DNA from: Lactiplantibacillus mudanjiangensis
Lineage (GTDB): Bacteria > Bacillota > Bacilli > Lactobacillales > Lactobacillaceae
NCBI RefSeq assembly: GCF_005405385.1
Contig: NZ_BJDY01000003.1
Span: forward strand, 434,001 to 498,000
DNA: 64,000 bases
Direction of reading: 5' to 3'
How positions within the stretch are numbered: the first letter of the stretch is position 1; every line of letters starts with the position of its first letter. A program made the translations under genes and the position numbers. Below the pieces are notes generated by a model. That model saw nothing but the letters and a program-made list of their open reading frames with translations. It was not told where the DNA came from and ran no database searches. Shown piece by piece: positions 41,937 to 50,140 of this stretch.

Positions 41937-43379
41937 CTAAAAGTTATTAGTCGTTGCTTTCAAGACTTCTGCCCCCCGATTAACGAGAAGATAAGCGCCG
42001 CCATTGGTTGTAAAGCTCAGCCCTTCGAATTCACGCGTTGTTTGAAACATCGTCGATTCGATGGCACTGCTCTTGAGGTGGCCGAGATGATTGACTGGTA
42101 ATGAGGTGATACTGCCGTTAGAGACTAAATAAAGTTGGTTGCGTTGCGGGTTGTAACTCATTGCTTGAGCAATGGTTCCCGGACTATACCGTAACCCTTG
42201 CATCACGAGATGGAACCGCACCGTGGTTTTGCCAATCTTACCAGCGAATAATTTAACTGATCCTTTCGGTGCCGACCCAACTTTGGGTGCCGAACTATAA
42301 AAGTAGGCCGTCCCATGATTATCAAAGGTTAAAACACTCCCCATGCTGATTTTGGAATTCAATTTAAAGCTAATCTTTTTAATCGGCTTCAAGGCTTTTT
42401 TTGATAATTGTTGTAGGTTGGCGTGCTTGCCGCCATGTCCAATAAACCATAGCTGGTGGTTATGGGGATTATACGCTAATGATTGCCCATGACCGGTCTT
42501 AAATTGTGGGCCAATTTTGACATGTTTTAATATAGCCCGATCTGTCGCGGTCAGCTTATTAACGGCTTTGTCGTGACTGGCACGCCGTAACCGAGCCATG
42601 TGATCATGAGTGATGCCGTAAGCTTTTAAGGCGGCAAGATCGTAATAGACCACTCGTCCGGTAGTGGCATAACTGTGGGTCGTTTGCATAATGTACATGC
42701 CTTGACCGTGTGGTGTCATCACCACACTTTGTGGATTACTGTAATCACCACTGGTCTTCATCGTAATGGGCAAGTAAGCCAGGGTCTTAAAGTCGGCTAA
42801 ATGATTCCCAGCGACGGCTTTAATGGTTGTGGCTGTTTTCTGGTAAGCCGAAGCTTGATAATCGCTACTACGGGCAAAGGGATAAGTGGTGACGTAATAA
42901 TCGGCATTGCGCAATGTTTTAAAATGTTTTGGATTAAACCAATCCAAGGCATTGCCATGTTGTTGATAGTGGCCTTTAGCTGTGCGTGTGGCCCGAATTC
43001 GATTGGGGTTCTTACCGATTCTTAAATAGGATTTGTTAATCCAGACAACGGTTGCCTTAGAACTCGTTCGAACCCCCAGCAAAGTCGTGGTCTTTTTCCC
43101 ACGTTTCAGCTTAAGTTGTTTGACACTCGTATAAGTCGTTCGAGTGGCTTTGGTTAAGCCGGCCGCCTTGGTTAACGTGGCCTTTTTTCCGTGCAAGCCT
43201 AAATACCAGCTAACATGGTGATATGCATGACTAGGCACGTAATAGTCCTGATGCTTAGTGGCTTTTAGCTTGCTGACATGATAAGTGGTCGTGGCTGCTT
43301 GTCCCGCCAATGGTGACAAGGCCACGTTTAATAATAGGCTACATCCAAGGAGTAGCCCGATAACTTTAATTTGTTTCAA
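41937..43379 (-). CDS. Secreted protein of unknown function, probable beta-propeller
   Basis: 480 residues with a clear signal peptide (MKQIKVIGLLLGCSLLLNVA, cleavage likely after AGQA). Residues about 30-150 are very basic (Lys/Thr-rich: KKATLTKAAGLTK). The C-terminal 300 residues contain repeated blocks ending in strands (GLRYSPGTIAQAMSYNPQRNQLYLVSNG; FEGLSFTTNGGAYLLVNRG), compatible with a propeller fold. No anchoring motif is seen, so it is secreted or wall-bound by charge. The start is TTG at 43379 behind GCGGGGGT; no in-frame ATG could replace it. Function not recognised. Confidence 0.75.
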   Translation of the reverse strand: MKQIKVIGLLLGCSLLLNVALSPLAGQAATTTYHVSKLKATKHQDYYVPSHAYHHVSWYLGLHGKKATLTKAAGLTKATRTTYTSVKQLKLKRGKKTTTLLGVRTSSKATVVWINKSYLRIGKNPNRIRATRTAKGHYQQHGNALDWFNPKHFKTLRNADYYVTTYPFARSSDYQASAYQKTATTIKAVAGNHLADFKTLAYLPITMKTSGDYSNPQSVVMTPHGQGMYIMQTTHSYATTGRVVYYDLAALKAYGITHDHMARLRRASHDKAVNKLTATDRAILKHVKIGPQFKTGHGQSLAYNPHNHQLWFIGHGGKHANLQQLSKKALKPIKKISFKLNSKISMGSVLTFDNHGTAYFYSSAPKVGSAPKGSVKLFAGKIGKTTVRFHLVMQGLRYSPGTIAQAMSYNPQRNQLYLVSNGSITSLPVNHLGHLKSSAIESTMFQTTREFEGLSFTTNGGAYLLVNRGAEVLKATTNNF

Positions 43380-43390
43380 AAATAAAACCC

Positions 43391-43441
43391 CCGCGAAAAG
43401 TGAAAACTACAATATCCATTGTAGCCGATTTTCAGCGGAGG
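43391..43441 (-). terminator. Hairpin between the LysR gene and the secreted-protein gene
   Basis: CTACAAT-GGAT-ATTGTAG stem followed by TTTTC on the minus strand, within a larger CCGCTGAAAA...TTTTCGCGG pairing. Probable weak terminator. Confidence 0.5.
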
Positions 43442-43454
43442 AACAGGTTTTTAT

Positions 43455-44348
43455 TTAGATTGAATCATCTTTAAAGGTCTCTTCGACAATATCCATGACA
43501 TCTTTGAATAAGCCAATTGGGAATTGATGAGCCCGGCGAATCATATTAATGTGCACACTTGGTGCTTGCACGTCGGTAATTGGAATTTCAACTAATCCTT
43601 TTTCAGGTTCAGCGCCAATATCAGAAATGAATCCTAAAGCTAAGTTTTCACGAACTAACCCGTTAATTAGGGTGCCGTTATCCGATTCAAACATCACTTG
43701 TGGTTCAATTGACAATTGTTCGGCTAGTTGATGGAAAACGAGCTTGCTTAAGTAAGTAGCGTTCAAAATAACGAACGGATGTTGAAGCGCGTCTTTGAAA
43801 GTTGGATGGTCCAACTTAGTCAGCTCGTGATCGGGACTGCAAAGAATCTTAAAGGTGAAAGGTCGCAGAGGGGTCACGGCTAGACGCTCGTCAAGTGTTT
43901 GATCAAGATTACAGCTAACGGCGATATCTAGTTGGCCATTCAAAACTTGTTTGACTAACTGGTTAGCGCCCATTTCAACTGTATGAATACTGCTAAGTAA
44001 GTCTTTTTCGACGATTGGTTTAGTTAAAGCGGGCAGATAGCGTTCGCTCACAGATGGTTCAATACCTAGTCGAAGCGTGTGTTGACGCAAATGACCGATT
44101 GATTCGTTAACATGTTGCCAATTAGCAATGATATCGTTAGCGGCTAACAAGAGTTGTTGTCCACTTGGCGTTAAGACTAAAGCTTTAGTTTTGGCTTGCC
44201 GAAAGAAAAGCGTCGTTTGAAAATGCCGTTCCAACCGTTTGATGGCTTGTGAGATGGTTGGTTGGCTGACATGGAAATCGGCGGCCGTTTGCGTATAGCT
44301 TTGTGTACTAATTAAGCGTTGAAAGTAGTACAAATCCTTAATATTCAT
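43455..44348 (-). CDS. LysR-family transcriptional regulator
   Basis: 297 residues. N-terminal helix-turn-helix (MNIKDLYYFQRLISTQSYTQTAADFHVSQPTISQAIKRLE) and a periplasmic-binding-like effector domain. The start at 44348 follows GGAGG; the frame extends 12 codons upstream. About 1 kb without a gene follows, so the usual divergent target of a LysR protein is missing, possibly lost. Target unknown. Confidence 0.88.
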   Translation of the reverse strand: MNIKDLYYFQRLISTQSYTQTAADFHVSQPTISQAIKRLERHFQTTLFFRQAKTKALVLTPSGQQLLLAANDIIANWQHVNESIGHLRQHTLRLGIEPSVSERYLPALTKPIVEKDLLSSIHTVEMGANQLVKQVLNGQLDIAVSCNLDQTLDERLAVTPLRPFTFKILCSPDHELTKLDHPTFKDALQHPFVILNATYLSKLVFHQLAEQLSIEPQVMFESDNGTLINGLVRENLALGFISDIGAEPEKGLVEIPITDVQAPSVHINMIRRAHQFPIGLFKDVMDIVEETFKDDSI

Positions 44349-44384
44349 TGAAATGCAGCCTCCATAAAAGTTGTTGTTAAACAT

Positions 44385-45029
44385 TAACCGTTAGAGTTCG
44401 CTTCCCAGGAACTTTTAGCTGCCGGTTATAAAAAAACATTATCAGTTAAGGGATTGTTGGATTGCGGTCGTTGATTAATAAAATTAGTAATTGACAGATT
44501 AATCATACCACGATTAAGCCCCTAAGTGCGGGATTTATGACACTAGGTGTCCCATTTTACCCCTTAAATTAGCAAATAGTTTAACCCGTTAAGTCATAAC
44601 CAAAGTTTATAGCGTGATAATTGAAATTGGTCTAAAACAGTATTTTGCAACAAATCGGTTAAATCACTATGATAATCACTTATTGATTAAGGTGCTGTTT
44701 TAACTGGTCTGACCTAAGCAAAAAAATAAATTGTTTTGCCCACAATAATAATCATTACTTGTCGGTTTAGTGATTAAGATTGATCAGTTGTTAAGGGGGT
44801 TAACCTATTAATGAACTAAATAACGCCGGCTTTTTTAGTGTGTTTTGCGTAACTAACTAATCGAATCAGTTTTTGTTAAGTGTCTAAGCTGATAGATTAA
44901 TTGGCCTTACGTATTGATTAAGGGGTCAAAGTTATAACTGATTTTAATAGCGCTACCAAAAACAGCCTAATAAATAGGAATTTTCCAAAAAATCGATAAG
45001 TATGAACTATCACTTAAAGGGGTGTTGGA
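44385..45029. other. Gene-free AT-rich stretch
   Basis: About 650 bases with no credible coding frame. It contains several copies of TTGATTAAGG-like sequence (44694 and 44916) and ATTAATCA-type palindromes. It may hold the lost partner gene of the LysR regulator, binding sites, or an RNA; none can be shown. Confidence 0.6.
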
Positions 45030-45131
45030 ATGAAGCCCCGCAGTTTGCTTACTTCTAGTGAAACTATAAGTAATTATAATACTGCACCACATGATTGTCA
45101 TGGAAAACGGCATTTAAAAGGATGTTTGTAA
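45030..45131 (+). CDS. Candidate 33-residue small protein
   Basis: ATG 45030 lies seven bases after AAGGGG (45017-45022) and opens a 33-codon frame: starts MKPRSLLTSSETISNYNTAP and ends CHGKRHLKGCL. It has two Cys and is basic near the end, with no hydrophobic segment. It could be a genuine small protein or the first codons of a gene whose remainder is lost. No close family recognised. Confidence 0.4.
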   Translation: MKPRSLLTSSETISNYNTAPHDCHGKRHLKGCL

Positions 45132-45250
45132 ATCTGATATAACAAATATTAATAATTATCTAAAGACTAAAAATTGTTTTTTTAGCAATAATTATTGATA
45201 GGACGAGTATTCATTGATCAAAAGTAGCCTTACTTGTCATCTATCGTTCC

Positions 45251-45384
45251 AGCTCCCACGGGTGGACTCATTCTCGGCTATATTAGTGACTACTAATTAA
45301 TTAGTATCTGCATGATAACCGGAGTCAGCCAGCGATAGCGCCGGTCCCCACAGCCGGCAGAATCGCTGGCTGACGGAGGTGACT
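45251..45384 (-). repeat. Structured intergenic repeat, copy 4 (short form)
   Basis: On the minus strand, GTCACCTCCGTCAGCCAGCG and CCGGCTGTGGGGACCGGCGC are joined directly to CTATCGCTGGCTGACTCCGG, so the central arm of the 5' module is missing; TACTAATTAATTAGTA and AGCCGAGAATGAGTCCA follow. Confidence 0.8.
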
Positions 45385-45440
45385 GTTTAGCAAACAATGC
45401 TAGTAGGTTCTCACCACCATAATTAGCTCTCAATCGCTAG

Positions 45441-46346
45441 TTAAATATTATTAACTGAAAGTTGTTTGCTCTGTGTGCGGACGAAGGTAATAAACTGATT
45501 AACTGCCGGTTGTGGTGTCGCTGTTTTTAGTGCGGCCATGTAAAGAATTCGTTGCCAGTTTGGGAAAGATAAAGGAATGATTTTAACTGGCATCGTCTGC
45601 AAGATGGACATGTTTGGGACCACCGCGATGCCAAAGCCATTGGCGACGAGGCCAGCAATCGCTTGATCTTCTTCGACCGAATAGGCACTAATCGGTTGGC
45701 CGCCACAGTCATTAAATAATTTAGTCATGATCGGATGCAAGCCACTGCGTTCAGAGAATGTAATTTGCGGATAGGCTAGGGTCTCTGTCAGGTTAATGCT
45801 TGAACGATTGGCCAAAGCGTGGTCGGTTGGGGTGATACAGACCATGGTCTGTTCAGCTACTGGGAAGAAATCCAAGTCGCTGTAGTTGTCGAGTTTGGAA
45901 CAAAAAGCGACATCATATTGCTTCGTACGCAACCCATTTAAAATGTCAGGTGATAAGCCGGTATCGGTGTTGAATTGAAACCGAATCGCCGAATTTTGTG
46001 TTGCTTGTAAGAAACGTTGGGCCATGTCTGGCAGCCATTTGATGCTTAATGTGCGTAGGGACGCCACGCGAATAACGGCCTTTTGTTGATTGAAGCTTTT
46101 AATGTCAGCAATGCTTTTATCAAGGGTAATTAATGAAGATTCCACACCGTTAGCAAAGAGCTTTCCGGCGGGGGTTAGTTCAACGTTACGACCAATTCGC
46201 TTAAATAATGGCAGATTTAATTCGTTTTCCAGCGAGTGAATGGCTTTCGTTAAACTTGGTTGTGTAATATGTAACAGTTTTGCAGTTTGAGTGTAGTTTT
46301 CAGTACGTGATAAGGCGACAAAATAGCGTAAATGATCTAGGTTCAT
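45441..46346 (-). CDS. LysR-family regulator of the hydroaromatic operon
   Basis: 301 residues with the LysR helix-turn-helix (MNLDHLRYFVALSRTENYTQTAKLLHITQPSLTKAIHSLE) and effector domain. Divergent from the five-gene operon starting at 46561, the classical arrangement for a LysR activator; the effector may be shikimate, quinate or dehydroshikimate (inference). AGGAGGT lies before ATG 46346. Confidence 0.9.
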   Translation of the reverse strand: MNLDHLRYFVALSRTENYTQTAKLLHITQPSLTKAIHSLENELNLPLFKRIGRNVELTPAGKLFANGVESSLITLDKSIADIKSFNQQKAVIRVASLRTLSIKWLPDMAQRFLQATQNSAIRFQFNTDTGLSPDILNGLRTKQYDVAFCSKLDNYSDLDFFPVAEQTMVCITPTDHALANRSSINLTETLAYPQITFSERSGLHPIMTKLFNDCGGQPISAYSVEEDQAIAGLVANGFGIAVVPNMSILQTMPVKIIPLSFPNWQRILYMAALKTATPQPAVNQFITFVRTQSKQLSVNNI

Positions 46347-46473
46347 GATGCACAGATACCTCCTGTTAAGGCTAGCTGTAGTAGCCCTGCTAGCGCTTAC
46401 TATAGCTAATATACCAGAATTAATAACTTTTAGCTATGGGTCACTGCGGTTAAAAGCAATTGGACGCCAATTT

Positions 46474-46487
46474 CAAAAGCGCTTACA
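46474..46487 (+). promoter_or_regulatory. cre-like site upstream of the hydroaromatic operon
   Basis: CAAAAGCGCTTACA matches the cre core with two mismatches at the 5' end, 74 bases before the first start codon. It suggests catabolite control of the operon. Confidence 0.5.
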
Positions 46488-46560
46488 TTAGACTTGTAAA
46501 ATAAATTATGTGAATTAAAGAGCATGCATGTTGAAAATCCACAATTTGGAGGAATCAATT

Positions 46561-47412
46561 ATGACGAAGACACATCCAATTACCATTAGTTCCTGGACTT
46601 TAGGTGACAAATGCAGTTTCGAAGATCGCTGCAAGGCTGCTAGTGAAGCTGGCTACGATGGGATCGGGTTACGAGCTGAAACCTACGTTGATGCGCTAAA
46701 TGAAGGCCTAACGGATCAAGATATTTTGGACATCTTAGCAAAATACAACATTCGGTGTACTGAAGTCGAATATATTGTGCAATGGTGTGAACCAGAACGG
46801 TCATATGAACAAAAATATAAGGAACAAACTTGTTTCCATATGTGTGACTTATTTGGCGTCAAACATATCAATACTGGGTTAATGGAAGATTATTCAATTG
46901 ACTATACCGCTGAAAAATTACAAGAATTAGCGGCTCGGGCTGGTCAATACATTATTGCCTTGGAACCAATGCCATATAGTGGGTTACCAAATTTGGATAA
47001 AACATGGAAGATCATGCAAAAAGCCAATTGCGACAATGTCTACATGTTACTTGATATGTGGCACTGGGTTCGCGCCAACCAATCTTATGATTTATTGACG
47101 AAAGAACAAGCGAAACGCGTGATTTCTATTCAAATCGACGATGCTTACACCCGGCCATATGCTGACTCAATCTTGCGTGACGAATCAATGCATGATCGTT
47201 TAGCCCCTGGTGCTGGTGATTTAGATACTGCTGGCTTTGTGAAGATGATCAAAGATGCGGGCGTTGATCCTAAAGTCATTGGGGTTGAAGTGATCTCTGA
47301 TGGCTACATGGCGAAGGGCATTGACTACGTGGCTGATTATACTTACAAACAAACGGTTGCCACGATTCAAAAAGCTTGGCCTGAAATTTTAAAAGAACCT
47401 GCAAATGCGTAA
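46561..47412 (+). CDS. 3-dehydroshikimate dehydratase-like TIM-barrel enzyme
   Basis: 283 residues, xylose-isomerase-like TIM barrel of the sugar phosphate isomerase/epimerase superfamily. Metal ligands visible: E135 (ALEPMP), D165 and H168 (LLDMWHWVR), Q191 (SIQIDD), E243 (GVEVIS). The E-D-Q-E set at these positions closely matches bacterial 3-dehydroshikimate dehydratases of the QuiC type, where a Gln replaces the usual His; S209 and R213 fit the substrate site. The expected reaction is dehydroshikimate to protocatechuate. GGAGGAATCAATT sets ATG 46561; an in-frame ATG at 46528 lacks a site. The two dehydrogenases in the operon would supply the substrate. Confidence 0.7.
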   Translation: MTKTHPITISSWTLGDKCSFEDRCKAASEAGYDGIGLRAETYVDALNEGLTDQDILDILAKYNIRCTEVEYIVQWCEPERSYEQKYKEQTCFHMCDLFGVKHINTGLMEDYSIDYTAEKLQELAARAGQYIIALEPMPYSGLPNLDKTWKIMQKANCDNVYMLLDMWHWVRANQSYDLLTKEQAKRVISIQIDDAYTRPYADSILRDESMHDRLAPGAGDLDTAGFVKMIKDAGVDPKVIGVEVISDGYMAKGIDYVADYTYKQTVATIQKAWPEILKEPANA

Positions 47413-47435
47413 TTATTGATTAGGAGGAACTAAAA

Positions 47436-48275
47436 ATGAGTGATAGTTGGTTAGGATTAAACGGTAAAGTTGTTGTTGTCACCGGTGCTGTTGGTGGCAT
47501 GGGAACAAAGTTCTGTGAAGAATTTGCTAAACAAGGTGCAAATTTGGCTTTAGTCGACATGATTGAAGATAAGACCGAGGCAGCTGCTAAGAAGTTAGCT
47601 GATCAATACGGGATTAAAACGGTGGCCGTTGTTTGCAACACCACAAATGAAGCCGAAGTTGATGCGGCGGTTAAAAAAGTCGTCGATACCTTTGGTCAAG
47701 TCGATGTGCTAGTTAACACGGCTGCAATTTTACGCTTCTCACCATTGGAAGACTTACGTTTAGATGAATGGCAAGCCGCCGTTAACGTCAACTTAACCGG
47801 TTACTTCTTGATGTCACAACGGTTTGGCCGCGTGATGATTCAACAAAAGCACGGGAACATGGTGCATATCTCAACCGTTGCCTCCCGCTATCCTGAAACT
47901 TACAGTGGCGCCTATAGTACCACTAAAGCCGGCGTTAACATGATGTCGAAGCAAATGGCCGCTGAATGGGGTCAATATGGCGTTCGCAGTAACTGTGTTC
48001 TCCCATGTTTAGTGAAGACACCTCTTTCAGAAAACTTCTATAGTGATCCTAAAGTTGAAGATGGTCGGAAACGCTTAGTTGCTAGCAAGCGGATTGGGAA
48101 CTTAGATGATATCGCCAACACCGTTTTATGGTTAGCTAGTGACCGTTCTGATTACACCAATGGTGGTGAAGTCACCGTCGATGGTGGCTTGAACATGATG
48201 ATTTCTGACATGATTCCAAAGCCCGGTGGTCGTCGTCAATATGCCATCGATCATCATCAACCTGCTAAAAAATAA
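47436..48275 (+). CDS. Short-chain dehydrogenase/reductase of the hydroaromatic operon
   Basis: 279 residues, classical SDR: cofactor motif TGAVGGMG, NTAA, and catalytic Ser-Tyr-Lys in STVASRYPETYSGAYSTTKAG. The unusual C-terminal tail (MIPKPGGRRQYAIDHHQPAKK) is longer than in most SDRs. Substrate not readable; quinate, shikimate or a reduced hydroaromatic acid is suggested by the operon. AGGAGG precedes ATG 47436. Confidence 0.85.
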   Translation: MSDSWLGLNGKVVVVTGAVGGMGTKFCEEFAKQGANLALVDMIEDKTEAAAKKLADQYGIKTVAVVCNTTNEAEVDAAVKKVVDTFGQVDVLVNTAAILRFSPLEDLRLDEWQAAVNVNLTGYFLMSQRFGRVMIQQKHGNMVHISTVASRYPETYSGAYSTTKAGVNMMSKQMAAEWGQYGVRSNCVLPCLVKTPLSENFYSDPKVEDGRKRLVASKRIGNLDDIANTVLWLASDRSDYTNGGEVTVDGGLNMMISDMIPKPGGRRQYAIDHHQPAKK

Positions 48276-48293
48276 CGATTTGCGTGAGTCGAA

Positions 48294-48325
48294 AGGAGAC
48301 TGGGACAGCTGTCTCGGTCTCTTTT
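48294..48325 (+). terminator. Hairpin inside the hydroaromatic operon
   Basis: AGGAGACTGGGACA / TGTCTCGGTCTCTT with GU pairs and a TTTT tail, between the SDR and the first dehydrogenase gene. Likely a partial terminator or mRNA stabiliser. Confidence 0.6.
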
Positions 48326-48351
48326 CTACATAAATGAAGGAGTGTCTTAAC

Positions 48352-49236
48352 ATGGAAAAACGAATTTCAGGAACGACTGGTTTATTTACCTTACTCGGCT
48401 CACCGGTAGGTCATTCGGGCTCGCCAGCGATGTATAACTTTAGCTTTCAACAACAAGGACTGGATTACGCGTACTTAGCGTTCGATGTCAAAAAGGATCA
48501 AATGGCTGAAGCGATGGATATGTTGCGGTTATTCAAGGTTCGTGGCAGTAATGTCACCATGCCTTGCAAGACCGTTGCGGCGACATTAGTCGATGACTTG
48601 TCACCAGCCGCCAAGATTGTTGGCGCGATTAATGTGATCGTCAACGATGACGGCAAATTAACGGGGCACATTACCGATGGACTTGGATTTGTTCGGAACT
48701 TAAAGGAAACCGGTGTGACTATTCAAGGTAAGAAACTCGTGGTTTTAGGTGCGGGTGGTGCGGCCACCGCGTTGCAAGTCCAATGTGCATTAGATGGTGC
48801 CGCATCGATCTCGATTTTTAATCAAGACGATGATTTTTACGCCAATGCCGAAGCAACCCAAGCCAAACTGAAAACGGCGACACCAAATGTAGACGTCACC
48901 GTTTATCCCTTAGCGGATCAAGCCAAATTAAAGGCCGAAATCGCTGCGGCTGATATTTTGGTAAATGCAACGGTGGTCGGAATGAAACCATTGGATGGGC
49001 AATCATTGATTGATCCTAGTTGGTTGCAGTCTGATTTAGTCGTGGCCGATACGGTTTATAACCCATTGAAGACGAAGCTGATTGAAGATGCCGAAGCCAC
49101 TGGTTGTACCGTCGCGCCGGGTAAAGGGATGTTGTTGTGGCAAGGTGCCGCGGCTTATACGTTGTTTACGGGCAAAGACATGCCGACTGACGAGTATCAA
49201 GCTTATGAAGCCAAACAGGCAGTTAAGCAGCACTAA
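48352..49236 (+). CDS. Shikimate/quinate dehydrogenase-like protein 1 (YdiB-type)
   Basis: 294 residues. N-terminal substrate domain with SPVGHSGSPAMYN and the catalytic Lys in NVTMPCK; NAD(P) domain with GAGGAATALQ; C-terminal GKGMLLWQGAAAY. It resembles E. coli YdiB (NVGM...LLWQGA) more than AroE. Odd: the conserved NTDG motif reads ITDG and AVNT reads AINV, while its neighbour keeps both. Start 48352 is set by AAGGAG. Confidence 0.85.
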   Translation: MEKRISGTTGLFTLLGSPVGHSGSPAMYNFSFQQQGLDYAYLAFDVKKDQMAEAMDMLRLFKVRGSNVTMPCKTVAATLVDDLSPAAKIVGAINVIVNDDGKLTGHITDGLGFVRNLKETGVTIQGKKLVVLGAGGAATALQVQCALDGAASISIFNQDDDFYANAEATQAKLKTATPNVDVTVYPLADQAKLKAEIAAADILVNATVVGMKPLDGQSLIDPSWLQSDLVVADTVYNPLKTKLIEDAEATGCTVAPGKGMLLWQGAAAYTLFTGKDMPTDEYQAYEAKQAVKQH

Positions 49237-49253
49237 AGAGAGGATGAACGATT

Positions 49254-50138
49254 ATGGAATCACGAATTGATGGACATACAACGATGTTAGGGTTATTTGG
49301 TTCGCCAGTCGGCCATTCGGGCTCGCCGGCGATGTATAACTACAGTTTCGAACAAGCGGGAATCAATGACGCCTACTTAGCGTTCGATATTCAAGCTGAT
49401 GAAATGGCGAGTGCCTTGTCGAAGATGCGGCTGTTAAATATGCGCGGTGCGAATGTTACGATGCCTTGTAAAAAGGTGGCGGCTGAATTGGTTGATGAAT
49501 TATCTCCTGCGGCCGAATTAATTGGTGCGGTTAACACGATTGTTAACAATGACGGTGTCTTAGTCGGTCATAATACCGATGGTGCTGGTTATGTTGAAAA
49601 TTTGCGGCATCATGGTGTCGACCCAACCGGTAAAACGATGACGATTTTGGGCGCTGGTGGTGCTGGCACAGCCATTGCGGTACAAATGGCGTTAGAAGGG
49701 GCCGCGGCTATTCGCATTTTTAATCCGAAAGATCCTTTCTTTGAAAATGCCGAATTAACCGCCCAAAAGATCATGGCGAAAGTCCCAGCTTGTCACGTTG
49801 AAGTTGGCGATTTGAACGATCAGGCTGCCATGGCTGCCTCAATTAAAACCAGTGATATTTTAGCGAATGCGACTAAAGTAGGGATGAATCCCCATCCTGA
49901 TCAAAGTAATATCAAAGATTTGAGCGTTTTGCGGCCTGACTTAGTGGTGACGGATACGGTTTATAGCCCAGCGGTCACTAAACTACTTGCCGATGCTAAA
50001 GCACAAGGGTGCACCACGATTGGTGGTAAAGGAATGCTCGTTTGGCAAGGGGCTGCCGCCTTCAAGCTGTATACCGGTCGAGAAATGCCGGTCGATGATG
50101 TCAAACGACTTTTCTTTAGTGATACTGGGGGTAAGTAA
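49254..50138 (+). CDS. Shikimate/quinate dehydrogenase-like protein 2 (YdiB-type)
   Basis: 294 residues, a tandem paralogue of the previous gene. It has SPVGHSGSPAMYN, NVTMPCK, GAVNTIVNNDG, GHNTDGAGY, the Rossmann GAGGAGTAIA and GKGMLVWQGAAAFKLYTGREMP. All canonical residues for shikimate or quinate oxidation are present. With the dehydratase at 46561 it would turn shikimate into protocatechuate via dehydroshikimate. The MFS gene starts 2 bases after the stop. Confidence 0.9.
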   Translation: MESRIDGHTTMLGLFGSPVGHSGSPAMYNYSFEQAGINDAYLAFDIQADEMASALSKMRLLNMRGANVTMPCKKVAAELVDELSPAAELIGAVNTIVNNDGVLVGHNTDGAGYVENLRHHGVDPTGKTMTILGAGGAGTAIAVQMALEGAAAIRIFNPKDPFFENAELTAQKIMAKVPACHVEVGDLNDQAAMAASIKTSDILANATKVGMNPHPDQSNIKDLSVLRPDLVVTDTVYSPAVTKLLADAKAQGCTTIGGKGMLVWQGAAAFKLYTGREMPVDDVKRLFFSDTGGK

Positions 50139-50140
50139 AT

